Notes under the pieces: generated by a model
What the model was told of the DNA's origin: nothing
The model's database searches: none
Seen by the model: only the letters and a program-made list of their open reading frames with translations
Translations under genes and position numbers: made by a program
Assembly: GCA_002388665.1 (NCBI GenBank)
Contig: DGMY01000073.1
Location: 1-29,719, forward strand
Length of the DNA stretch: 29,719 nt
Reading direction: 5' to 3'
Origin: Opitutia bacterium UBA4506
GTDB taxonomy: Bacteria > Verrucomicrobiota > Verrucomicrobiia > Opitutales > Puniceicoccaceae
Part shown: piece after piece, positions 1 to 7,740 of the stretch
Numbering within the stretch: position 1 is the stretch's first letter
Layout: every line of letters starts with the position of its first letter

Positions 1-184
1 GATTCCAGCAAGCACCCCCGAACAGAGTTCGGAGGCTACCAATCAGCGATCCCAGTAGCCTCGATTCTATGAATCGGGGATTTCCTCAAAAAGACACAAC
101 GGGCTGAAGGACAGCTTAGTGAGTAGCATGGATGTATAACTTTGTTTGGTACCCTTGCGGAATCTCTAACCTCAGATGCGTAGA
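1..184. other. Gene-free left edge with two small inverted repeats
   Basis: No credible coding frame is seen. An 8-bp inverted repeat, GAGGCTAC at 32-39 and GTAGCCTC at 55-62, has a 15-nt loop. Immediately after it, CGATTC at 62-67 pairs with GAATCG at 71-76 across three bases. These could be the 3' end signals of a gene left of the window, but neither has a clear T tract, so this is only a suggestion. Confidence 0.4.
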
Positions 185-221
185 GAAAACAAAAGCCGCT
201 GGCATTTAAACAGCGGCTTTT
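185..221 (-). terminator. Strong intrinsic terminator, probably bidirectional
   Basis: Perfect 11-bp arms AAAAGCCGCTG (191-201) and CAGCGGCTTTT (211-221) flank a 9-nt loop. Read on the minus strand, the stem is followed by TTTTGTTTT, a good U tract, and it lies 28 bp past the stop codon of the sugar isomerase gene. It therefore ends the three-gene minus-strand operon. The A-rich side also gives a shorter T run in the plus direction, so it could stop transcription from the left as well. Confidence 0.9.
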
Positions 222-249
222 GGCGTTTTAATTCGAATGAACGAAAATT

Positions 250-1098
250 CTACAGCTTAAAAATGGCGTCCATCGCGCGACTGGTGTTGGCGATCAACAC
301 TTCAGGCGCGTGCTTGTAAAATGGCATGGGAGGAATCATTTCAGCCCCGACCCAACCTTCGTAGCCCACTTCTTTGAGGGCTGCGATGACTTGATCCCAA
401 TTGATATCACCGGAGAGCAGGTCGACGAATCCATCGGCGCTGCCGACGTTGCGGCGGTAGTCTTTGAAATGCACGCGCTTGATCTTGTCGCCGAGGATCC
501 GGATCCAGTGCTCAGGGTAGCCGTTAACCAGAACGTTGCCGGCATCGAAGTAGAGAGCGACGTGCTCGTCGTCGAACTGTTCCAGGAAGCTCTTCATTTC
601 GAGTGGGCTGAGGAGGAATTTGTTCCAAACATTCTCCACGGCAATGGTAACTCCCGCCTTGCGAGCGGTCGGAAGTGCATTCTCGATGAGCTCGGTGGCT
701 CGCTGGTAGGCGAGTTCGTAGGGCACGACTTCGCAGTCAGGGATGAAATCGACACCAACTGCCGCGGGAACGACGAGGATCGTGTCCACGCCAATAGCTT
801 CGGCGCAGCGGATCTGCTGCTCCATGATATGGGCAGCCTTCGCGCGAGTCTCGGCATTGTCGCTGGCACCGTTGGCGCCCCAGTAGAGACCTGTGGCCAG
901 ACCGCTCAGTTCAATGCCGACTTCGTCTGCGATTTCACGAACCTTTTTCCATGAGGCAATATCGCCATCCAAGGCGAGGTCGCCGTCTTCGGAGAACTCT
1001 GGTTCAAATCCGGTGAAGCCCGCATCGCGAGCCATTGTCATCTTTTGTTTTAGATCCCAGTCTCCGTAAAAGGACCATGTGCTAATTGCTTTCTTCAT
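250..1098 (-). CDS. Sugar phosphate isomerase/epimerase family TIM-barrel protein
   Basis: This 282-residue cytoplasmic protein belongs to the xylose-isomerase-like TIM-barrel superfamily (AP endonuclease family 2 fold). Members isomerise, epimerise or hydrolyse sugars using a divalent metal. The expected metal ligands are visible as E155 (AVEN), D185 (YFDAGN), H210 (VHFKDYRR) and E253 (GAEM), so it should be active. The length is normal and there is no signal peptide. It is the last gene of a minus-strand operon, 25 bp after a Gfo/Idh/MocA gene and just before a terminator. That pairing is typical of inositol, uronate and 3-keto-sugar pathways. The exact substrate cannot be assigned; names such as hydroxypyruvate isomerase or inosose dehydratase would be guesses. 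Confidence 0.9.
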   Translation of the reverse strand: MKKAISTWSFYGDWDLKQKMTMARDAGFTGFEPEFSEDGDLALDGDIASWKKVREIADEVGIELSGLATGLYWGANGASDNAETRAKAAHIMEQQIRCAEAIGVDTILVVPAAVGVDFIPDCEVVPYELAYQRATELIENALPTARKAGVTIAVENVWNKFLLSPLEMKSFLEQFDDEHVALYFDAGNVLVNGYPEHWIRILGDKIKRVHFKDYRRNVGSADGFVDLLSGDINWDQVIAALKEVGYEGWVGAEMIPPMPFYKHAPEVLIANTSRAMDAIFKL

Positions 1099-1123
1099 AT
1101 TCTGTACTGTTGCGGATTATTGT

Positions 1124-2143
1124 TTAGAGCTCCTGGGGGGTGCCGGTCTGAGTGGACTCAAGTTCCGCGAGTAGTACGCGGATGCTCGCTGTCGCCTGTT
1201 CGATCGTTGCGATCTCTGGTGCTTTGTTGGCCTTGACGCAGTTGGTGAAGTACTCGAGCTCGTTGAAATAGCCACCGAGGGAGGAGATGTTGCCTTCGCC
1301 TGTGGTAGACTCCTTCGGTCCGGGCTGCACGACTGCCATCTCAATGGTTTCGTCATCGTTCAGAGTCAGGGAAGGCGGCGTGCCCGAGGCCGAGCTAAAT
1401 GAGACACTGGCGTTTTCGAAGACCGCTTCGAAGGCCATGGTAAATCCGTAGTGCTCGGGATAGTCCCAACCACCTTCAGCGTGTACAGCGAGGTCGCCGT
1501 ATTGGTAGCTGGTGAAGATGTGGTCGATTCCAGACCGGCCACGTGTGGCTTGTGAGAATACCGACTTCGGGAGACCCAGCAGGTGAACAATAAAGTCCGT
1601 ATCGTGAACGTGGAGATCACTTGCCGCTCCGCCGCTGCGCGCTTCGTTGTTGAGCCAGTCTTCATGACTGTAGGTCGGACGTGAGGCACAGCGTCGCAGG
1701 GAGAGACTCTTCAATGCGCCTCCCTTTCCGGAGTCGATGAACTCTTTGAGTGCGACATACTCGGGCCAGAAGCGAATGCATTGACCAACTTGGGCAAAGA
1801 CGCCCGCCTCGGTGATGGCTTTCTGAATCGCTTCACAGTTGGCAATGGTCAGGGAGAGCGGTTTTTCGATAAAGAGATGCTTGCCCGCTTCGGCCGCGCT
1901 AATGGCCAGCTCGGCATGAAGGTCGGTCGGCACACAAAGATCGACGATGTCTACATCCACACTGCTGAGGAGCGTCTTGAGGTCGGGGAATACTTGAGCG
2001 GAGAGGCCCATTTCGGCCACTTTGGTCTTTGTTCCCTCGACGTTGAGGTCGGCGACGGCTACGAGATCAACGCCGGGAAGGGCCGTGTAAATTTGAGCGT
2101 GCATGCCGCCCATGAATCCGAGTCCGATAATAGCTACTTTCAT
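1124..2143 (-). CDS. Gfo/Idh/MocA family oxidoreductase (tandem copy 1)
   Basis: This 339-residue NAD(P)-dependent sugar dehydrogenase-like protein starts with a Rossmann nucleotide-binding motif (IIGLGFMG, residues 5-12). It carries the family EKP signature at 93-95 and a conserved D-L-H-V-H-D-T-D-F segment at about 176-184, where the catalytic histidine is expected. The family oxidises or reduces a sugar or cyclitol hydroxyl in the cytosol. It is clearly paralogous to the next gene upstream: the two align end to end, including GQCIRFWPEY versus GHCIRFWPEY and the GGYFNEL segment. It lies 12 bp after that paralogue and 25 bp before the sugar isomerase gene, so the three are probably co-transcribed. 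The substrate is unknown. Confidence 0.92.
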   Translation of the reverse strand: MKVAIIGLGFMGGMHAQIYTALPGVDLVAVADLNVEGTKTKVAEMGLSAQVFPDLKTLLSSVDVDIVDLCVPTDLHAELAISAAEAGKHLFIEKPLSLTIANCEAIQKAITEAGVFAQVGQCIRFWPEYVALKEFIDSGKGGALKSLSLRRCASRPTYSHEDWLNNEARSGGAASDLHVHDTDFIVHLLGLPKSVFSQATRGRSGIDHIFTSYQYGDLAVHAEGGWDYPEHYGFTMAFEAVFENASVSFSSASGTPPSLTLNDDETIEMAVVQPGPKESTTGEGNISSLGGYFNELEYFTNCVKANKAPEIATIEQATASIRVLLAELESTQTGTPQEL

Positions 2144-2155
2144 AATGGTATGAGT

Positions 2156-3199
2156 TCAGGTTGAGTGGGGATGAAGTTGTAGAGGGATCGGGTCGCCAGA
2201 TCGGGCCGACTCGAGTTCGGCGCACAGGACGCGAATGGTCTCACTGGCCTGGGCAATAGTTGCGATCCGAGGGGCCTTGTTTGCTTTTACGCGGTCTGCA
2301 AAATACGCCAACTCGTTGAAGTACCCGCCGAGAGCCGAGATGTTTCCGATTGTTGTGCTGGATTCTGTGAGGGTGGGTTGCTGCACGGGGACGCTTTCGG
2401 TCCGTTGCCCAGTACGAGTCACCGTGAGGGAAGGGGCTTCGTTCGAATGGTAGGAGAGCACGCCATCGGTAAAGACCGCTTCGAAGGCCATTGAGAATCC
2501 GTAGTGTTGTGGGTAATCCCATCCGCCCTCCGCTTGCACAACCACGTCCGGATATTCGTAGTGCGTGAAGATGTGGTCGGGACCGGACAGGCCCTGGGTT
2601 GTGCTTGAGTAAACCGATTGAGGAGTCCCAAAGAGAGATAGTGCAAAGTCGGTGTCGTGCACATGCATATCAAATGCGGCGCCGCCACTGAGTCTTTCCA
2701 TGTTGACCCAGTGTGTTGGTTCGCCTCCTCCTGGCCGGGCCGAACGCCGAGTGAGGCGAAGTGATTTCAATCGGCCGAGGTCGCCCATTTCGATGTATTC
2801 TTTCAGCGCCATGTATTCGGGCCAAAAGCGAATACAATGTCCAACCTGCGCAACGACACCTGCTCGCTGAACCGCAGTTTGGATCAGGGCACAATCCTCT
2901 GGAGTGAACGCGAGTGGTTTCTCGATGAAGAGATGCTTACCTGCCTCGGTGGCCTCAATGGCGAGGCCAACGTGCTGATCCGTCGGGCTGCAAATATCGA
3001 CAGCCTGCACCTCAACTTTCTCCAGCATCTCCCGGAGCGTTGAGTAGACTGGGAGTACCAGCCCGATTGATTGTAGTTTCTGTGTGGCCCCGTCCCGATT
3101 GAGATCAACCACCGCTGCCAGTTCGACGCCTGGCAGAGATTGATAGATTTGGGCGTGCATGACACCCATGAATCCGAAACCAATAATGGCGATTTTCAT
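2156..3199 (-). CDS. Gfo/Idh/MocA family oxidoreductase (tandem copy 2)
   Basis: This 347-residue paralogue of the following gene has Rossmann motif IIGFGFMG at residues 5-12, EKP at 93-95 and a DMHVHDTDF catalytic segment. I chose the ATG at 3199 because it aligns exactly with the start of the tandem copy. An in-frame ATG at 3241 would add 14 polar residues without family similarity. Neither start has a strong ribosome binding site. It is the promoter-proximal gene of the operon and is divergent from an AraC-family regulator, with only about 120 bp between the two starts. That arrangement suggests local control by the regulator. Two near-identical domain architectures in tandem may form a heteromer or act on two successive sugar substrates; the sequence alone cannot decide. 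Confidence 0.9.
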   Translation of the reverse strand: MKIAIIGFGFMGVMHAQIYQSLPGVELAAVVDLNRDGATQKLQSIGLVLPVYSTLREMLEKVEVQAVDICSPTDQHVGLAIEATEAGKHLFIEKPLAFTPEDCALIQTAVQRAGVVAQVGHCIRFWPEYMALKEYIEMGDLGRLKSLRLTRRSARPGGGEPTHWVNMERLSGGAAFDMHVHDTDFALSLFGTPQSVYSSTTQGLSGPDHIFTHYEYPDVVVQAEGGWDYPQHYGFSMAFEAVFTDGVLSYHSNEAPSLTVTRTGQRTESVPVQQPTLTESSTTIGNISALGGYFNELAYFADRVKANKAPRIATIAQASETIRVLCAELESARSGDPIPLQLHPHST

Positions 3200-3321
3200 A
3201 GATTTGTCAGAAGGTCGGTAGGAGGTGGATGGTTGAGGCATTTATTTCCAGAACCCTATAGTATGAATTTTGTACCGTAGAATACTTGCTCAATTCGGGG
3301 TAATAGTTGATCTTTTCGGAG

Positions 3322-4335
3322 ATGGACGACCTCCCATACGCCCCGGATGGCATTCCGCCCAGACTGAAAGAGCCAAGGAGCTTCTATGACGGTGTGGGCC
3401 AGGCAACTCGGATCATTTCCCAAAATGTCATTGTCTTCGAACGATTGACTCGGAGAGCGCTTCAGCAACAGCAGTTGGCGAATCGCATGCACCATCGCTA
3501 TGTCTTGGTTCGTGTACTGAAGACCGCGGGAGTCGCCAGTGTCGATGGTCAGAGTTTTCGGCTGGATGTCGGCGATGGTCTACTACTGATGCCGTATCAA
3601 TTTCATCACTTCCACGACTTGGAATCAGAGAGTTTGCGGTGGCTGATCATAACATTCGATTTGAAGCAGGGTACCTCACTTTTGGCTCCGTTGAGTTATC
3701 ACCGGTTGCAACTCGACGCCGGGGCCCACGCGCTTTGGAGCGAAGTGGTTAGATTGTGGGCGAGCGATACTTCCATCAGTCGTGCAGAGTTGCTCCCAGT
3801 ATTGGATCGCTTGCTCGAACGCCTGCGGCTGTTGAGCAGTATCGGTGAACCGGGAGTCAATGAGGCTCGGTTGAACCCTGGGAGCCAGTGGATTTCAGAG
3901 ATTGAATCTTTGATCATCCAATCAGTTCGAGAGGGTTGGACGTTTGGCACCGTGGCCAAGCAGGCCGGCATTTCTGAGCGGCATTTGCGCGATCGCTTCG
4001 AGCAGCAGATGGGCCTGACGATGAGCGAGTATCGCAGTAATTATCAGTTGCATACAGCCATCTCCTTGATGCGGGACTCGTCTTGCAGCCTCTCCAGTGT
4101 CGCGGAGCTGTGCGGTTTTAATTCGCAGTCTGTCTTCACGCGATTCATCCGCCGAATGTCCGGCCTCACCCCCCGTGAATTATCGCAGCAGATCAGATCC
4201 GGAAATTATCCGCCTGCTGAGCAAGGGGAGAGGGGGCGAGTCGGTAGATTCAGTTCGGGTACCGGGGAGAGCGAATCCACCGAATTCCAGAGGGGAGTCG
4301 GACCGCAGTTCGAGATCTCCTTATGCCAACGTTAG
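3322..4335 (+). CDS. AraC-family transcriptional regulator
   Basis: This 337-residue regulator has an N-terminal cupin-like sensing region at about residues 55-115, with HRYVLVRV and a GDGLLLMP-Y-Q-F-H-H-F-H stretch. The paired helix-turn-helix AraC DNA-binding domain lies at about residues 206-290 (ISERHLRDRFEQ, then SVAELCGFNSQSVFTRF and GLTPREL). It is divergent from the tandem Gfo/Idh operon and is the obvious candidate to control it in response to a sugar. The ATG at 3322 is used; a TTG at 3307 with a weak GGGG upstream would add five residues. A polar tail of about 45 residues after the DNA-binding domain, rich in Gly, Ser and Glu, is unusual and may be read-through of formerly intergenic DNA. 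Confidence 0.9.
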   Translation: MDDLPYAPDGIPPRLKEPRSFYDGVGQATRIISQNVIVFERLTRRALQQQQLANRMHHRYVLVRVLKTAGVASVDGQSFRLDVGDGLLLMPYQFHHFHDLESESLRWLIITFDLKQGTSLLAPLSYHRLQLDAGAHALWSEVVRLWASDTSISRAELLPVLDRLLERLRLLSSIGEPGVNEARLNPGSQWISEIESLIIQSVREGWTFGTVAKQAGISERHLRDRFEQQMGLTMSEYRSNYQLHTAISLMRDSSCSLSSVAELCGFNSQSVFTRFIRRMSGLTPRELSQQIRSGNYPPAEQGERGRVGRFSSGTGESESTEFQRGVGPQFEISLCQR

Positions 4336-4371
4336 CTTTCGTCGGGGTATCTGGTTCCCCAGGTTGAACCG

Positions 4372-6429
4372 TTATTCAGATGGCTTCCCCAAGTGATCTT
4401 CGACCGTCCCGTCGTCCTCAGCATCCCGTTGAATGGTCGCCAGCCGGGCGAACATTGCCTTCAGGTCTTTGAACCCACCGATCAGGAACCAGATCGTGGT
4501 GATGGTTCCGGCCGTCCCCGTAAGGATGAGATTGAAAAGCCACCAGTTCGCCCACCATTGATCGGGCCATTTGTAGAAGAGTTGCCAAAGACTGATGCCG
4601 ATAAAGGTTACGAAGAAGAACATCACCCATCCGAGCTTCAGGTAGTAGATAATGCGATCGCCCCGTGTGAACTCGGGTCCCGGTAGGAGTCCACGCCAAC
4701 CGGTTTGCTGCGGTGCGAAATGGTCCGCACCCTCGGGTGTCTTGACCTGGTGCTTACCGCGGTGCAGCAGTTTGTCCATGTCGAGCCGCGGGTCGGGAGA
4801 GAGAAGACTCACGATCACATAGGTCGCCGTAGCCGAAAGTGAGGCGAGAAACGCCATATGAACACCGTTTAGCCAGAACTTTTCGGGTAAGGCTTGGATC
4901 CATTCGCTGGCGGGAAAAGCGTTCTGGAGCGCCGGTACGGCGTTTGGCCAAATGATGTTGATGGTGAGGATGCCGCCCACAGCGAGGATCGATCCCACAA
5001 TCATCGATGCCCAGGCACCTGAGGTGGTACCTCTCTTCCAGTAGAGCCCTCCGATCAAGACCGCGCCCGCGCCGCCTGTGAAGATCGCACCGGTGGCCTG
5101 AAAATACATGAGAATGTACTCCTTGAGCGGGAAGATCATGCTGAAACACCAGGTGAACGCGGCCACTCCGAAGATCGACCAACGGAGCCACCGAAGGTGT
5201 GTCTTGGGCTCCAGCCGATCATTGTGCCCGCGCAATTGGCGGATCGGGACGAGCACGTCCTGAATGAATATGCTTCCCCACGAGTGCAGGTAGGTGGTGT
5301 CCGTGCCCAGTGATGCCATGATCATCACCACAGCCAACAAACCAATCACTCCGATGGGCAGTATCTGCGACATCGCCACGGTAGTGGTCATCTGCTTGGC
5401 CATCTGAGGATCTCCAATCGAATCCAGTGTCGCCTGCGTCGCCTGAGTCGCCGCTTCATGGACCGGGGCGTTCATCAGCACGTAGGCGCAAACGGCGGCA
5501 AGGGGGATGAGCAAATAGGTCACTCCGCTGCGAAATTGCGCGAGAATGCCAGCCATCTTTGCTTCATGAGGGCTGGTCGCCGAGGCGTTGTACCCCTGAC
5601 TTCCCTGCCAAACCATGTAGTTATAGACCGTAAGAAACATGAGGATGAAGAAGAAGGCCGGATTGAAATCGGGTAACGATCCGGTATCGAATGGATTCAG
5701 CTTCGATGCCCCAGCTGGCGCCTGCATCAGGGTATCCACGATGACACTCCAGGGGAACAGATAGAGCATCACCACGAGCAGGATGAGGAAGACGATGTTG
5801 CTAATCTGCCCTTGAATGAAATCCGTCACCATGACCGATATCTGGCCACCGCTCAGGGTCACCAGGAGTGCCGATATCAAAATCACCGCCATCACCACCC
5901 CAAGGGTGAGGTTTAACTCAATCGCCGTCCCGGGAATATTCCACAGGTGAACAGGGAGGCCCAAAAAGTAGATAAAGAAACGGGCCGTGACTGCGGGAAA
6001 AATTCCGTAGTTCAATACGCCGCTCACCCAACACAGGACACCCGTGAAGACTCGGAAGCGACGACTGTAGCGCATCTCCAAAAACTGCGCCAGGGTCATC
6101 GCCCGGGTTTCTCGATAGCGGTAAATGATCCAGCCAGAGAGCGCCATGAGAAGGCCGATGGGCGCCAGCATCTGACCCCAGAATAGGGCCGTGAACCCCG
6201 CTTGATAAAACTTTTCCCACGTGGCCACGATTGAGATCGCACCCATTCCTGCCGACCCCGAGGCTACGGTCAGGAGGTAGCGCCCGGCGCAACGGTTGGC
6301 TGACAAGAAATCGGCCACACTCCGGGTGAATCTTTGCGAGTAAATCGCAAACCCGATTACGATCGCGAGAACGATTCCGATAATCCCGAGGTCCACCGGA
6401 TGGAGGTTGGAGAGAGTTTGTGGGAACAT
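4372..6429 (-). CDS. Sodium:solute symporter (SSS family), probable sugar importer
   Basis: This 685-residue integral membrane protein starts LHPVDLGIIGIV and contains many hydrophobic helices, as expected for the SSS family that imports sugars, myo-inositol or organic anions with sodium. Family-like features include the GMGAISIV segment after the first helices, the WRIIYRYRE-type loop near residues 100-110, and LAVVMIMASLGTDTTYLHSWGSIFIQDV around residues 365-395. The C-terminal part is longer than in basic SSS proteins and adds two further hydrophobic helices (about 595-655) before a charged tail. It is the last gene of the seven-gene glycan cluster, 93 bp after a Gfo/Idh gene, and converges with the AraC-family gene 36 bp away. 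It probably imports the sugar released by the cluster's secreted enzyme. Confidence 0.92.
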   Translation of the reverse strand: MFPQTLSNLHPVDLGIIGIVLAIVIGFAIYSQRFTRSVADFLSANRCAGRYLLTVASGSAGMGAISIVATWEKFYQAGFTALFWGQMLAPIGLLMALSGWIIYRYRETRAMTLAQFLEMRYSRRFRVFTGVLCWVSGVLNYGIFPAVTARFFIYFLGLPVHLWNIPGTAIELNLTLGVVMAVILISALLVTLSGGQISVMVTDFIQGQISNIVFLILLVVMLYLFPWSVIVDTLMQAPAGASKLNPFDTGSLPDFNPAFFFILMFLTVYNYMVWQGSQGYNASATSPHEAKMAGILAQFRSGVTYLLIPLAAVCAYVLMNAPVHEAATQATQATLDSIGDPQMAKQMTTTVAMSQILPIGVIGLLAVVMIMASLGTDTTYLHSWGSIFIQDVLVPIRQLRGHNDRLEPKTHLRWLRWSIFGVAAFTWCFSMIFPLKEYILMYFQATGAIFTGGAGAVLIGGLYWKRGTTSGAWASMIVGSILAVGGILTINIIWPNAVPALQNAFPASEWIQALPEKFWLNGVHMAFLASLSATATYVIVSLLSPDPRLDMDKLLHRGKHQVKTPEGADHFAPQQTGWRGLLPGPEFTRGDRIIYYLKLGWVMFFFVTFIGISLWQLFYKWPDQWWANWWLFNLILTGTAGTITTIWFLIGGFKDLKAMFARLATIQRDAEDDGTVEDHLGKPSE

Positions 6430-6522
6430 GTTTCTGGTTTCGGCCGCTCGCGCAAAGCAGGGCGGAGTGATGTTTCAAATGGTGGTCTAGTGACGCCTTA
6501 GAGGGATGTCACCGCCGCGGCA

Positions 6523-7737
6523 CTACTGGAATGTGGTTTCAAAGTGGTCTGCGAGATCCTTGGACAGCTGCGGGACTCGTACGGGTTGGGATCCATTCCT
6601 CAAGGACTCGGTGGCTTTGCAGCCAGTCACTGCGCTGTAGCGAGCCGATACCGGTGAGGTGATTGTGGAGCCACCTTCGTCCCGCAGGTAGCGAATAAAT
6701 TCGTCAATGATCTTGGGGTCGGCCCCGCCGTGTGAGCCCTCCTCTTCCGGAATCACATATTCGGCATCCCCCTGAGGCTGATAGTTGTGCCGCTTATTCC
6801 AAAGTTTAACAACGCTGTCGCCGGACATGTCGCCGAAGTTCTCGATGCGCCCTTCGGTTCCGATGATTGTGTAGTTTCTCCAGGCATCGGGACTGTAGTG
6901 GCACTGTTGGTACGTCGCTAAAATACCATTGTCCAGGCGCATCAGCAACATGTTGATGTCCTCGACGTCGATGACAGGATTCAACCCTTTCTGCGAGAGG
7001 GGAGGCCAGTTCTCCATGTGCCAGAATGCATCTCCTTTCTCCTCCGGGAGGTGACGATCCTTGATCTGATCGTAGAGTGACAGCTCGCCCATTGCGGTAA
7101 CCGTTTCGGTGTATCCGCCGCAGAGCCAGTGGAGGATATCTATGTCATGGGCGCCTTTTTGCAGCAGGAGGCTTGTCGTCCGGCTCCGTTCGGCGTGCCA
7201 GTCTTTGAAGTAGGCGTCACCGCCATAGGAGATGAAGTGGCGGCACCACGCGGTCTTTACCTCACCAATCGCTCCCGCATCGATCAATTCCTTCATCTTT
7301 CGCATGACTGGAAAGTGCCGTAGGTTGTGGCCGACATAGAGTTTTCCGTTGTACAGACGGGCTGTCTCCAGAATTCGATCACATCCTTCAATCGTGATCG
7401 CCATTGGCTTTTCAAGGTAAACAGCCTTTCCCGCCTCCAGTGCGGCGATCGCATGCTCCTCGTGTGCGTCGTCGGGGGTGGAGATCAGAACTGCGTCGAT
7501 ATCCGTGCGGGCGAGCAATTCACGATAGTCTTCGGTCAAAAAGACGTCCCGTCCAACTGTTTCCTGGAAGGCCTTTAGTGCGGTTGGGTCGGTGTCCGCG
7601 GCTGCCGTTAAAAACACGTTGTTTTCAGGCTGGTGCATGTACTGCGCCACAGCTCCCCGTCGCCCGGCGCCGATCAATCCGAGTCGAATCTCCTTTTTAT
7701 CTGCCATTTCAGTCACTGTCTTATTTTCTGAGGCCAT
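6523..7737 (-). CDS. Gfo/Idh/MocA family oxidoreductase (third, distinct clade)
   Basis: This 404-residue protein has a Rossmann motif GAGRRG (23-28), the EKP signature (109-111) and a catalytic-type segment K194-G-A-H-D-I-D200. It is distinct from the two tandem paralogues near the left end, both in length and in the K-G-A-H-D-I-D-I-L-H-W motif, so it is not a recent copy of them. It should oxidise or reduce a sugar with NAD(P) in the cytosol. The gene starts 3 bp after the FAD-dependent oxidoreductase gene, which implies translational coupling. A second ATG at 7707 would remove ten polar residues; neither start has a clear ribosome binding site. The substrate is unassigned. Confidence 0.92.
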   Translation of the reverse strand: MASENKTVTEMADKKEIRLGLIGAGRRGAVAQYMHQPENNVFLTAAADTDPTALKAFQETVGRDVFLTEDYRELLARTDIDAVLISTPDDAHEEHAIAALEAGKAVYLEKPMAITIEGCDRILETARLYNGKLYVGHNLRHFPVMRKMKELIDAGAIGEVKTAWCRHFISYGGDAYFKDWHAERSRTTSLLLQKGAHDIDILHWLCGGYTETVTAMGELSLYDQIKDRHLPEEKGDAFWHMENWPPLSQKGLNPVIDVEDINMLLMRLDNGILATYQQCHYSPDAWRNYTIIGTEGRIENFGDMSGDSVVKLWNKRHNYQPQGDAEYVIPEEEGSHGGADPKIIDEFIRYLRDEGGSTITSPVSARYSAVTGCKATESLRNGSQPVRVPQLSKDLADHFETTFQ

Positions 7738-7740
7738 TGT

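Noticed and set aside
310..954. Plus-strand frame of 214 codons
   Set aside because: It is antisense to the sugar isomerase gene, which has intact metal ligands; the translation has no recognisable domain.
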